DNA from: Methanocorpusculum sp.
GTDB lineage: Archaea > Halobacteriota > Methanomicrobia > Methanomicrobiales > Methanocorpusculaceae
DNA: 10,284 bases
Assembly: GCA_029986255.1 (NCBI GenBank)
Contig: DALTYD010000031.1
Span: 1-10,284 of the forward strand
Reading direction: 5' to 3'
The notes under the pieces are model-generated. The model was not told where the DNA came from, made no database searches, and saw only the letters and a program-made list of their open reading frames with translations. A program made the position numbers and the translations under genes. Within the stretch, counting starts at the first letter, position 1. Every line of letters begins with the position of its first letter. Below are positions 1 to 6,671 of the stretch, one piece after another.

Positions 1-1
1 C

Positions 2-55
2 AAGGAGATTGGACCTAGCCCTATCGTAGCAGAAAGAGAGAGAAGAGGATTATAA
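2..55 (+). CDS. Possible C-terminal end of a truncated upstream gene
   Basis: This frame is open from the left edge and ends at TAA (53-55), giving a 17-residue tail, KEIGPSPIVAERERRGL. The other two plus-strand frames stop within the first 35 bases. The tail is charged and does not identify a family. Support comes from the inverted repeat that overlaps the stop and the T-rich stretch after it, which looks like a gene end. Seventeen codons are too few to be sure the frame is coding. No function is assigned. Confidence 0.3.
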   Translation, partial: KEIGPSPIVAERERRGL

Positions 56-80
56 CTCTTAATCCTTATTCATTTATTCT
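43..80 (+). terminator. Hairpin and T-rich tract, possible terminator
   Basis: AGGATTA (46-52) pairs with TAATCCT (60-66), and the T-rich stretch 66-80 follows. An overlapping alternative stem, AAGAG (43-47) with CTCTT (56-60), cannot form at the same time. This could end transcription of a gene entering from the left. The stems are short and the T-tract is interrupted, so this is only moderately supported. Confidence 0.35.
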
Positions 81-99
81 CACCGAAATTCTCACCGAA
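76..99. repeat. Perfect 12-bp tandem direct repeat upstream of valS
   Basis: The unit ATTCTCACCGAA occurs twice back to back, at 76-87 and 88-99, with no mismatch. Its CACCG core is GC-richer than the very AT-rich sequence around it. It ends about 22 bp before a TATA-like element (121-132), where an archaeal upstream activator or operator site can lie. The repeat itself is directly visible. A regulatory role is inference. Confidence 0.55.
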
Positions 100-120
100 T
101 CTATTTTGGAAACAAGTATT

Positions 121-132
121 TCTTAAATATAC
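121..132 (+). promoter_or_regulatory. Candidate TATA box for valS
   Basis: The stretch TCTTAAATATAC resembles the archaeal TATA consensus (TTTAAATA-like). A start about 25 bp downstream would leave a leader of roughly 200 nt before the valS ATG. The region 100-349 is otherwise AT-rich with a TCTCTCTCTC run near 300-309, and it holds no credible gene. In DNA this AT-rich, TATA-like strings arise easily, so another promoter nearer the gene, for instance around 274-289, is possible. Confidence 0.3.
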
Positions 133-349
133 ATTTTATCAAAAAAATTCATGTTCATAAAACTCATCCTAACAGTTTAATTCTGAAAATAATATTTTAT
201 CTTTTTATTTCAATAATTATTGTTGTATTAATTCATATTCCCATCTTTTGATTAATTTGTAATGGTTCGCTCTCAATTTTAATTTTATCTTCTGTTCTGT
301 CTCTCTCTCAATAACAATCAAATGCAAAGAAAAACAAAAACTATTGTTG

Positions 350-2950
350 ATGTCACTCCTTGAGGAGCTCCCTAAAACCTATGATTTTGCTGCCGTTGAA
401 AAACGATGGCTTGCTGAATGGAATGATATTGATTTTTATTTTGATGTGCACTCTAAAAAACCTCAATATATAATAGACACACCTCCTCCTTATCCAACAG
501 GAAAACTTCACATAGGTCATGCTTTAAACTGGGTTTACATGGATATCATCGCTAGATACAAACGCATGACTGGATATAACGTTATGTTTCCCCAGGGCTG
601 GGATTGTCATGGATTACCCACTGAGGTTAAAGTCGAAGAAACTCACAATATCACCAAAAATGATGTTTCTCGGGAGGAATTTCGCCAAATGTGCCGTGAA
701 CTCACTGTCGAAAATATTGAAAAGATGCGAAAATCTCTGCGCACAATGGGTTTCTCTGTTGATTGGAGTCATGAATACATTACTATGGAACCATACTATT
801 ATGCAAAGACCCAACTTTCTTTCCTTCGGATGCTTAAAAATGGTTATATCTATCAAGATGAGCACCCAGTCAACTATTGTACACGTTGTGAGACTGCAAT
901 TGCTTTTGCAGAAGTATCATACTCTGAAGGAACAACCCTCCTCAACTTTTTCGATTTTGATGGTTTAGTGATTGCAACGACACGTCCAGAACTCCTCGCA
1001 GCTTGTGTTGCCATAGCCGTTCATCCGAAGGATGAGCGCTACACAGGACTTGTTGGAAAAACCCTTTCTGTTCCGCTATTTGGCCATGATGTTACTGTTA
1101 TTGCCGATGATGCTGTTGACATGAACTTTGGTTCCGGTGCGGTAATGATCTGTACGTTTGGCGATAAGACAGATGTCTTTTGGTGGAAAAAACATCACCT
1201 CCCTCTTAGGAAGGCTCTCTCCCCCAATGGAACTATGACTGCTCTTTGTGGCAAATATGAGGGTATGACTATTAAGGAATGTCGCACTGCTATTCTATCC
1301 GATATGAAAGCCCTTGGTATCCTTAAAAGTCAGAAACAGATCGATCACCGTGTTGGTTGCTGTTGGAGGTGTAAGACTCCTATTGAAATCCTTTCTGAGC
1401 GTCAATGGTTTATCAAAGTTAGAGGTGATGATATTGTTAAAGTTGCTCGAGATATCAGATGGTATCCGGAACATATGTTCCAGCGTCTTGAGAACTGGGC
1501 AGAACAAATGGAATGGGATTGGTGCATATCTCGTCAACGCTTATTTGCTACCCCAATCCCTGTGTGGTTCTGTGATAACTGTGGTGAACTAATTCTTCCT
1601 GATGAAATTGCTCTCCCAATAGATCCGACCATAGATAAACCAAAAACGATCTGTCCCATGTGTGGTGGTTCCTCATTCACTGGAGAAACAGATGTACTTG
1701 ATACATGGATGGACTCATCCATTACTGATCTGTACATTACTGGCTGGGATGGTTCGGGGGTACCTCCATACTTCCCAGCACAGATTCGTCCTCAAGGACA
1801 TGATATTATTCGGACTTGGGCGTTTTATACCATTCTTCGTAGCATGGCCCTTCTTGATGAAAAACCTTGGGACTGTATTCTCATCAACGGTATGGTGCTT
1901 GGTGAGGATGGATTCAAGATGTCTAAATCCCGTGGCAATGTCATTGGACCTGATGATGTTATGAGACCATATGGTGTGGATGCTCTCCGCCAGTGGGCTG
2001 CTATTGGTTCATCCACTGGTCAGGATATTCAATTCAACTGGAATGATGTGATTGCTGCATCTCGGTTTCAAACTAAAATGTGGAACATCGTCCGTTTTTC
2101 TTTGATGCAGATCAATAAGGAAAGTTCGATTCCTGACATGAACACCCCATCAACACTTATTGATCGCTGGATGCTAGCAAACCTTTCGAAGATGATTGCA
2201 GCTGTAACTGATGCAATGGAGCACTATCTCTTTGATAAAGGCCTAAAAATCATTCGTGATTTTGCTTGGAATGTGCTTGCGGATGAGTATCTTGAACTAG
2301 TAAAGGGCAGACTTTACAGTAATGATCCTGCTCGAGCAAGTGCCGCTTACACACTCCGTGTCACAATAGATGCTCTTTGTACTATGCTTTCTCCTTACAT
2401 CCCGTTTTTTGCACAGGAGTGTTATCACCATCTTTCAGGCGGCAAGAGAATCATTGATCATCCATGGATTGATTTCTCTTATATTGATAATGATGCAGTG
2501 TGTGATGGAGATCTGGTGGTTAAAATCCTTGGTGTGCTCAGGAAGTACAAGCATGACGCAGGACTTGCCTTAAATGCCCCAATTGGTGAGGTTACGATCT
2601 ACTCACCTTTGCGCAGTCTGGATGATACTGGGGATCTTGGTCGAACGATCAATGGCACTGTCATCTGGAAAGCTGAAGAACCTGATCTTGAGAAGAAGGT
2701 TGGAGATATTGTATTTAATAAGGGAGTAATTGGTAAAGCGCTTCGCAGCAAGGCAGGTTCCTTCATGGCAGCAGTGCACGCTCTGTCAGATCCTGATAAA
2801 GTTACTCCTCCTGCAACGATCATTGTAGATGGAAAAGAGATTGTTGTTCCTGCAGGGGCATGGGCCACTTCTTTTGTTTATTCAGTCTCAGGCGAAGAGG
2901 TTGATGTAGTCATGGTTGATGATATCCTAATCACCGTAAAAAAAGTCTAA
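350..2950 (+). CDS. valS: Valyl-tRNA synthetase, archaeal type
   Basis: This cytoplasmic class Ia synthetase charges tRNA(Val) with valine using ATP and edits mischarged threonine. Residues are numbered from the ATG at 350 (866 aa, normal for archaeal ValS). The nucleotide-binding HIGH motif lies at about 54-57 (PTGKLHIGHALNW), the editing-domain TTRPE at about 210-214, and KMSKS at about 523-527 (DGFKMSKSRGN). CxxC pairs at about 177/180, 338/341, 408/411 and 435/438 suggest two zinc sites, as in archaeal enzymes. The tRNA-binding helical region follows, with PYIPFFAQE late in the protein. Two TTG codons lie just upstream (344, 347), but the ATG gives the expected MSLLEELPKTYD beginning. No Shine-Dalgarno is visible before it. 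The gene appears intact and stands alone, with long AT-rich spacers on both sides. Family identity is near certain. Confidence 0.97.
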   Translation: MSLLEELPKTYDFAAVEKRWLAEWNDIDFYFDVHSKKPQYIIDTPPPYPTGKLHIGHALNWVYMDIIARYKRMTGYNVMFPQGWDCHGLPTEVKVEETHNITKNDVSREEFRQMCRELTVENIEKMRKSLRTMGFSVDWSHEYITMEPYYYAKTQLSFLRMLKNGYIYQDEHPVNYCTRCETAIAFAEVSYSEGTTLLNFFDFDGLVIATTRPELLAACVAIAVHPKDERYTGLVGKTLSVPLFGHDVTVIADDAVDMNFGSGAVMICTFGDKTDVFWWKKHHLPLRKALSPNGTMTALCGKYEGMTIKECRTAILSDMKALGILKSQKQIDHRVGCCWRCKTPIEILSERQWFIKVRGDDIVKVARDIRWYPEHMFQRLENWAEQMEWDWCISRQRLFATPIPVWFCDNCGELILPDEIALPIDPTIDKPKTICPMCGGSSFTGETDVLDTWMDSSITDLYITGWDGSGVPPYFPAQIRPQGHDIIRTWAFYTILRSMALLDEKPWDCILINGMVLGEDGFKMSKSRGNVIGPDDVMRPYGVDALRQWAAIGSSTGQDIQFNWNDVIAASRFQTKMWNIVRFSLMQINKESSIPDMNTPSTLIDRWMLANLSKMIAAVTDAMEHYLFDKGLKIIRDFAWNVLADEYLELVKGRLYSNDPARASAAYTLRVTIDALCTMLSPYIPFFAQECYHHLSGGKRIIDHPWIDFSYIDNDAVCDGDLVVKILGVLRKYKHDAGLALNAPIGEVTIYSPLRSLDDTGDLGRTINGTVIWKAEEPDLEKKVGDIVFNKGVIGKALRSKAGSFMAAVHALSDPDKVTPPATIIVDGKEIVVPAGAWATSFVYSVSGEEVDVVMVDDILITVKKV

Positions 2951-2969
2951 TCTTTCTTGTATCAATTAT

Positions 2970-2993
2970 ATATGTTTTTGTCATTTTTGCTTT
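2970..2993 (+). terminator. T-rich terminator after valS
   Basis: Two runs of five T (2975-2979 and 2984-2988) lie 25-38 nt after the valS stop, inside a pyrimidine-rich stretch and without a strong stem. This is the usual form of an intrinsic terminator in euryarchaea. Confidence 0.5.
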
Positions 2994-3395
2994 GTATCCT
3001 TTCTGTCTTTAATTGAAATATCCTTTATTCGCTTATTAAACCTATGTGCATACTCTTTTCTTGTTTATGGATCGTATCAGATATTATTCGATTCAGCAAT
3101 GTATCTGAGGAGAGTGTTGGGTCATATGAATGTAGTACTCTGTATTTTTTAACAATATTACCTTGTAACATGGAAAATTTATTTTTTAATTCTTATTTTG
3201 CTTGTTTTTATATATTTATTTTCCCGATAATTTGTGAATTTATTAGCAAAGTCCGTCATTACAATCTCCTGAGTTGTGGTGTGCAGATTGCCTTCTTCGT
3301 TTAGCACAGCATGCACGTATCATAAATATTCTTCACGATTATTCACATTTTTTTTTAAAATTCAGATATATTGTATGTCAATTTGTACTCCCAAC
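2994..3395. other. AT-rich spacer without a convincing gene
   Basis: About 400 bp between the valS terminator and the next promoter. An 86-codon open frame (3044-3304, +) crosses it, but its product is dominated by Phe, Leu, Ile and Cys from T-rich codons. It has no ribosome-binding site at its ATG and no recognisable motif, so it is not called as a gene. An AGGAG at about 3109-3113 precedes an ATG (3126) that opens only 8 codons. No tRNA-like fold or tandem repeat was seen. Confidence 0.4.
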
Positions 3396-3409
3396 AATAT
3401 AATATAATA
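3396..3409 (+). promoter_or_regulatory. Candidate TATA box for the CARF regulator
   Basis: AATATAATATAATA lies about 31-44 bp before the preferred ATG (3440). A start about 25 bp downstream would leave a very short leader that could still include the AGGA at 3428. A second candidate, the T-run passing into TTTTAAAATT at 3353-3362, would give a leader of about 55 nt. The choice between them is not settled by sequence. Confidence 0.35.
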
Positions 3410-3439
3410 CTCTCTTCAAATATGAACAGGAATAAAAAT

Positions 3440-4159
3440 ATGTCAACAACGCATGTAGTTTTTGTCGGTCATGAGCGCGAATTTTTGATGGGCTCGCTCT
3501 CCCTCCTTCGCGAAGTGGGTTTCTTTCGTATTGTTCTGGTCACAGGGAATGATCCTACATTTTCTGGAGAACCATTAGTCCAACAGACCGCGCATGCTCT
3601 TGCAGAGGAGCTTGGTATATTCTGGCCTGTATCGGTTGTTGAAGTAAACAAATCCTCTGTTATGGAGGCTGCAAATCAGATACTTTCCATCATCAATACA
3701 GAACGTGCTCTTGGAAACGAGGTTCTTTTAAATGTAGCCGATGCTCTGCCATCTCTCTCTATGAGTGCCTATATTGCAGCAAGTCTGAGTCGGACTTCGG
3801 TTGTCTCTGCTCTCCCCAATTATAATGATGCAGGATCCATTGTTGGTGCAACAGAAATTGTCGAGATTCCTGTCCTGCCTATTGGATATCCTAGTGCGGA
3901 ACAACGATTTCTTATTTCTTATATTGGTGAGGGCGTTGAATCTCTTGACTCTCTGATATATCTTATGTTTCCGAACATTGATAAATACTCGAAGCAATTC
4001 CGAAGTGAGCGAAGTCGCTTATCTCATCATCTTTCAAAACTTGAGGCGGGCGGTTTTATTGTGAAAACCAAGTATGGTAGAAATGTTTCCATTCATCTAA
4101 CTTGCCTTGGTCAGATATTTGCCAAGCTCATACCTCGTGATGAGAGGCATACTAACTGA
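3440..4159 (+). CDS. CARF-like / winged-helix transcriptional regulator (Csa3/DUF6293-like)
   Basis: The predicted protein has 239 residues. The first ~150 look like the Rossmann-type CARF fold: a beta strand ending in VVFVGHEREF, then IVLVTGNDP, then VLLNVADALPSLSMSAYIAA in place of the usual N-x-S/T-G-G motif. The last ~70 residues resemble a winged helix (RSRLSHHLSKLEAGGFIVK, then a wing around KYGRNVSIHL). Family knowledge: such proteins regulate transcription, some in response to cyclic oligoadenylate and some near CRISPR loci. No cas gene is visible here, so the signal and target are unknown. The ATG at 3440 is chosen because AGGA (3428-3431) sits 8 nt before it. An ATG at 3422 and a TTG at 3371 would add low-complexity residues. 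The gene converges with the HAD gene, 17 bp between stops. The glycine-poor ligand motif is odd and may mean a changed or lost ligand. Confidence 0.75.
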   Translation: MSTTHVVFVGHEREFLMGSLSLLREVGFFRIVLVTGNDPTFSGEPLVQQTAHALAEELGIFWPVSVVEVNKSSVMEAANQILSIINTERALGNEVLLNVADALPSLSMSAYIAASLSRTSVVSALPNYNDAGSIVGATEIVEIPVLPIGYPSAEQRFLISYIGEGVESLDSLIYLMFPNIDKYSKQFRSERSRLSHHLSKLEAGGFIVKTKYGRNVSIHLTCLGQIFAKLIPRDERHTN

Positions 4160-4161
4160 TT

Positions 4162-4178
4162 AAATCTTTTTTATTTTT
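4162..4178 (+). terminator. T-rich terminator between convergent genes
   Basis: A run of six T followed by five T (AATCTTTTTTATTTTTAT) begins a few bases after the TGA of the CARF gene and reaches the stop codon of the convergent HAD gene (TAA read from 4179 to 4177). It would serve the plus-strand gene. No T-run lies immediately beyond the HAD stop on the minus strand, so HAD transcripts may run into the regulator's 3' end as antisense. Confidence 0.5.
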
Positions 4179-4860
4179 ATAAGAGTATTTTACCTATATC
4201 GCATGGTTTGTTTGCTATGAAGACTCTTGGAGGGCAGCTTCTGTTTGATTCAAAGAAGGTTCGATCGCCATATGCAGCATAGATTGTTGTAAGGCCAAGG
4301 GCTTTTGCAGGTTCTATGTCACGTCGAATGGAATCTCCAATATAGACGGTTTCATATGGTTGTGTTTTTAGCAGATTCATGGCATATTCAAAGGGTGCAT
4401 GATGCGGTTTTTTATAACCTGTTGTATCGTAAGCGATGATTTTGTCAAAAAATCTGAAAAGATTGGTGTGTCTAAGTCGCTCTTCTGCTGCATATTCATA
4501 GGCATCTGTTACGATGCCAAGTCGATATCCTTTTTCTTTTAGTGCGATAAGAAGGTCGGGAATTCCATAGTATGGCATGAGGCTAGTTAATTTCGCTCTT
4601 TCGAATGCTTTTACTGCGCCAAGGTATCTGTCCACAGAAAATTTGTGATGATCCATCATGAAGTCCTGCAGATTTGTGTGATCTTCAATATGATATTTCC
4701 ATCGTAAATAATATGAAAGTAGTTGGTCCCCTGTTCCTACCCCAATCACTTTAGATGCTGCCGCTGCTCCTTGTTTCATTGCAGCGATGAAATCAAAGAG
4801 TGTGTTGTCCATATCAAACAGGACTGCAAGATATGGTGGGTCAAAGAGAGGTTTTTGCAT
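4177..4860 (-). CDS. HAD-superfamily hydrolase, subfamily IA phosphatase-like
   Basis: A 227-residue soluble protein with all four HAD signatures: motif I DMDNT (D16 nucleophile, D18), motif II around GIVTDA (T118), motif III lysine in YKKPHHAPF (K150 or K151) and motif IV YIGDSIRRDIEPAKALG (D176, D181). The helical insert after motif I (about residues 25-95) is a C1-type cap, placing it in subfamily IA with phosphoglycolate phosphatase-like enzymes. These are Mg-dependent phosphomonoesterases acting through an aspartyl-phosphate. The substrate cannot be told from sequence. The gene starts at an ATG preceded by an A-rich leader with no clear ribosome-binding site. It has its own TATA box and converges with the CARF regulator. 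It looks intact. A dehalogenase or other HAD activity is possible but less likely. Confidence 0.88.
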   Translation of the reverse strand: MQKPLFDPPYLAVLFDMDNTLFDFIAAMKQGAAAASKVIGVGTGDQLLSYYLRWKYHIEDHTNLQDFMMDHHKFSVDRYLGAVKAFERAKLTSLMPYYGIPDLLIALKEKGYRLGIVTDAYEYAAEERLRHTNLFRFFDKIIAYDTTGYKKPHHAPFEYAMNLLKTQPYETVYIGDSIRRDIEPAKALGLTTIYAAYGDRTFFESNRSCPPRVFIANKPCDIGKILL

Positions 4861-4933
4861 TTATCTTTTTATTTGTTTTTTAGTCACCATACTTAGAGAT
4901 ACCTATTCTAAATGCGTTTCTCAAAGATGTTCC

Positions 4934-4945
4934 GTTTTATATAGT
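4934..4945 (-). promoter_or_regulatory. TATA box for the HAD hydrolase gene
   Basis: On the minus strand the sequence reads ACTATATAAAAC, a near-consensus archaeal TATA box. It lies about 75 bp upstream of the HAD start codon. A start about 25 bp downstream predicts a leader of about 50 nt. It sits just beyond the terminator of the preceding minus-strand gene, which supports separate transcription of the two genes. Confidence 0.6.
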
Positions 4946-4969
4946 GAGATAATTATGCGTAATCTATTT

Positions 4970-4988
4970 AAAAAAGAGTGATTTTTTT
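4970..4988 (-). terminator. Symmetric A/T terminator after the MBL gene
   Basis: A6 (4970-4975), a short spacer (GAGTGA-like) and T7 (4982-4988) form an inverted repeat about 15-34 nt past the stop of the metallo-hydrolase gene. On the minus strand the transcript would end in six U. The symmetry would allow it to work in either direction. Confidence 0.5.
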
Positions 4989-5003
4989 CCTCCAAAATGT
5001 GTC

Positions 5004-6071
5004 TCATGCAGCGTAGTGTTTGGGTTTACATGCGAAGATCATCTCTCCATTATTGGTGAGAATGGATACTGCACCATGGCCACAACATAGATGAAGTCTT
5101 TTCCCTTTTTTTTTGAGTTTTTCATCGATCTTTTTTGCGATGCGCAGCAATTCCTGTCGTTCAATGCGAGCAGTTTCGCTGTCGACGTTTACACTGGTAA
5201 TGAGATAATTTGCAATTGAGCAATAATCTTTCTGAGATTTTGTCATGCTAGTGATATTGATCAGGGTGTCACTTGTAAAGAGTAGTCCTTCATTTTTTTC
5301 GTATATAAATAGTTGTCCTGCAATGTGACCGCCGAGGCTTTCCCAGATTTCGAAGTGCAGACCCCCAAAATCAATTTCATCGATTACTGGGAATAGTCCG
5401 CGCATCTTTTTTGGTTCGGTTTTGCACAGGTCAACAATGTCTGGGATGTTCGTTTTAGAGAATATGTTGATGGTTGTAGTAAATATCCATTCCAGCTCTT
5501 TGTTGAGGTGGTTGGATCCAAATCTTCGTGTTCCTGTATCGAGAATTTGTTTGGTGACAGGGTGCATAAAGGGGATTGCTGGCAGATATCCTGCAGCACC
5601 ACAATGATCAGCATCTGCATGGGTGCAGATGACTTTTTTAACGTGGGTGAATCCTTCGATTCCCAGAGTATATAGCATTTTGTTTACATCATCAAAGTAG
5701 TAGCCATATCCGGTGTCCAGAACTATATCGCCTTCAGATGTCCGGATGAGATTTAGGTTTCCTCCACATGGAAGCTGAATGGCCCAGAGCTCACGACCTT
5801 TGGATAGGTCAATTTTTTGATAATCTGAGGTGAAGTTTTTACCAGAGTTTCTAGAAAGACATAATCCAATATCTTCCATGATTTTTAGTACATCTCCTGG
5901 TTTTTTTCCGATTTTTTTCAACTGTTCTAAAGCAATTCCCACTTTTTCAAAGTACTTTTTTATTTCCCCCTCATTTAATATTTTTATGTAGGGACGCATC
6001 CGCAGTTGAAATGTTTTGTCGATATATGGATGATCTTGGATTTCTCCTCTTGTTTCTTCTGATGGAGTCAT
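5004..6071 (-). CDS. Metallo-beta-lactamase-fold hydrolase with an N-terminal helical extension
   Basis: A 355-residue protein. The MBL core begins near residue 93 (strands around LWAIQLPCGGNLNLI and DIVLDTGYG). It carries the metal-binding motif H151-x-D-x-D155-H156 in CTHADADHCG, H249 in GGHIAGQL, the bridging D268 in FTSDTL and a final H332 in CCGHGAVS. This full set suggests a working two-metal site. The first ~90 residues are Lys-rich and look helical (from about RPYIKILNEGEIKKYF to DVLKIMEDIGLCLSR), and I do not recognise them. Family members include glyoxalase II, lactonases and other esterases, so the substrate is open. No signal peptide or membrane segment is seen, so it should be cytoplasmic. 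The gene seems to be transcribed alone, between its own terminator and a 600-bp spacer. The ATG at 6071 has no clear ribosome-binding site. An internal ATG at residue 25 is an alternative. Confidence 0.85.
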   Translation of the reverse strand: MTPSEETRGEIQDHPYIDKTFQLRMRPYIKILNEGEIKKYFEKVGIALEQLKKIGKKPGDVLKIMEDIGLCLSRNSGKNFTSDYQKIDLSKGRELWAIQLPCGGNLNLIRTSEGDIVLDTGYGYYFDDVNKMLYTLGIEGFTHVKKVICTHADADHCGAAGYLPAIPFMHPVTKQILDTGTRRFGSNHLNKELEWIFTTTINIFSKTNIPDIVDLCKTEPKKMRGLFPVIDEIDFGGLHFEIWESLGGHIAGQLFIYEKNEGLLFTSDTLINITSMTKSQKDYCSIANYLITSVNVDSETARIERQELLRIAKKIDEKLKKKGKRLHLCCGHGAVSILTNNGEMIFACKPKHYAA

Positions 6072-6165
6072 TTACAAGAGAATTATTGGTTTTTTCCATT
6101 CTTATGTTTTACAATGTAGTGTTGCACTGCTCTATTGTGGATTGAGATATTGTTTGAGTAAATTT

Positions 6166-6176
6166 CTTTTATTTAG
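6166..6176 (-). promoter_or_regulatory. Possible TATA box for the MBL gene
   Basis: The minus strand reads CTAAATAAAAG about 95-105 bp before the metallo-hydrolase ATG, predicting a leader of about 70 nt. The match to the archaeal consensus is fair, but the region is very AT-rich, so chance is a real alternative. Confidence 0.28.
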
Positions 6177-6269
6177 GAGTTGTACACGATCATTAGCATA
6201 TTTTTTGATAAAGGCTAGTACATATCATCCATGTAAGAAATTATTGATACGTAATGGCAAATGATAGTC

Positions 6270-6285
6270 GATGTATCTGTACATC
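6270..6285. repeat. Small perfect inverted repeat
   Basis: GATGTA (6270-6275) and TACATC (6280-6285) are exact reverse complements separated by TCTG. This could be a short hairpin or a dimeric protein-binding site. It is about 200 bp upstream of the metallo-hydrolase start, beyond the candidate TATA box. A match this short can occur by chance. Confidence 0.25.
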
Positions 6286-6541
6286 CTAATTTTTTGTTTT
6301 TCTATATTCCTCTTCATTTTTTGTTTTTGGAAGTCCACTTTATTTACATATATTCGTTCTCTCTTTTGTAGCTTCTTTAAATATTATTTTCTATCTAATA
6401 TGTACGTAAATTATTCCAGATAGATTATATCTCAAATTGAATCATTTTTTAGAAATATTATTCCTCATTTTCCTCATTGTTGTATCTATATATCATTTGT
6501 ATGGATTATTTCTAAGTGATGTACTTTGTTCATTAAAGGGA

Positions 6542-6580
6542 AAATGATGATACAAAAAGTGTCAAAAAAATATATCATTT
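6542..6580 (-). terminator. Candidate terminator of the minus-strand operon
   Basis: On the minus strand there are T-runs of seven (6570-6564) and five (6558-6554), about 100-120 nt past the last stop codon. The arms AAATGAT (6542-6548) and ATCATTT (6574-6580) flank both runs and could form a long-loop stem. A T-rich unstructured terminator is the simplest reading. Confidence 0.4.
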
Positions 6581-6671
6581 CAGTCCTCTCCTTTATGTTC
6601 TCTCCTAGTAAAATCCTATTTGATTAAATTTTCTCCGAATTCATATGTATTTTTTTATGAATATCTTGATT

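Larger units (their letters stand above)
6072..6671. other. 600-bp AT-rich intergenic region
   Basis: No credible gene. The longest reading I followed, from ATG 6261, gives 36 Phe/Leu-rich residues with no ribosome-binding site. The stretch holds a possible promoter for the metallo-hydrolase (minus-strand CTAAATAAAAG, near 6166-6176), a small perfect inverted repeat (6270-6285) and the candidate terminator of the minus-strand operon (6542-6580). Many T-runs on the plus strand lie between 6290 and 6370 and near 6650, with no plus-strand gene to serve. It could host an untranslated RNA or a decayed gene, but nothing proves either. Confidence 0.4.

Noticed and set aside
296..310. TCTCTCTCTC microsatellite in the valS leader as a phase-variation tract
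   Set aside because: It is short, lies outside any coding frame, and does not sit at a position that would alter promoter spacing.
3044..3304. 86-codon plus-strand frame with hydrophobic stretches, possibly a small membrane protein
   Set aside because: It has no ribosome-binding site, its composition follows from T-rich DNA, and it has no recognisable motif.
3371..3439. Upstream TTG start adding 23 residues to the CARF regulator
   Set aside because: The extension lies over a TATA-like stretch and is low complexity, while the ATG at 3440 has a well-spaced AGGA.
6261..6371. 36-codon frame in the 600-bp spacer
   Set aside because: It is short and Phe/Leu-rich, with no ribosome-binding site and no homology I can recognise.
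6541..6600. Possible C/D box RNA, because ATGATGA occurs at 6543-6549
   Set aside because: No CTGA D box at a suitable distance on the same strand and no paired C'/D' boxes.
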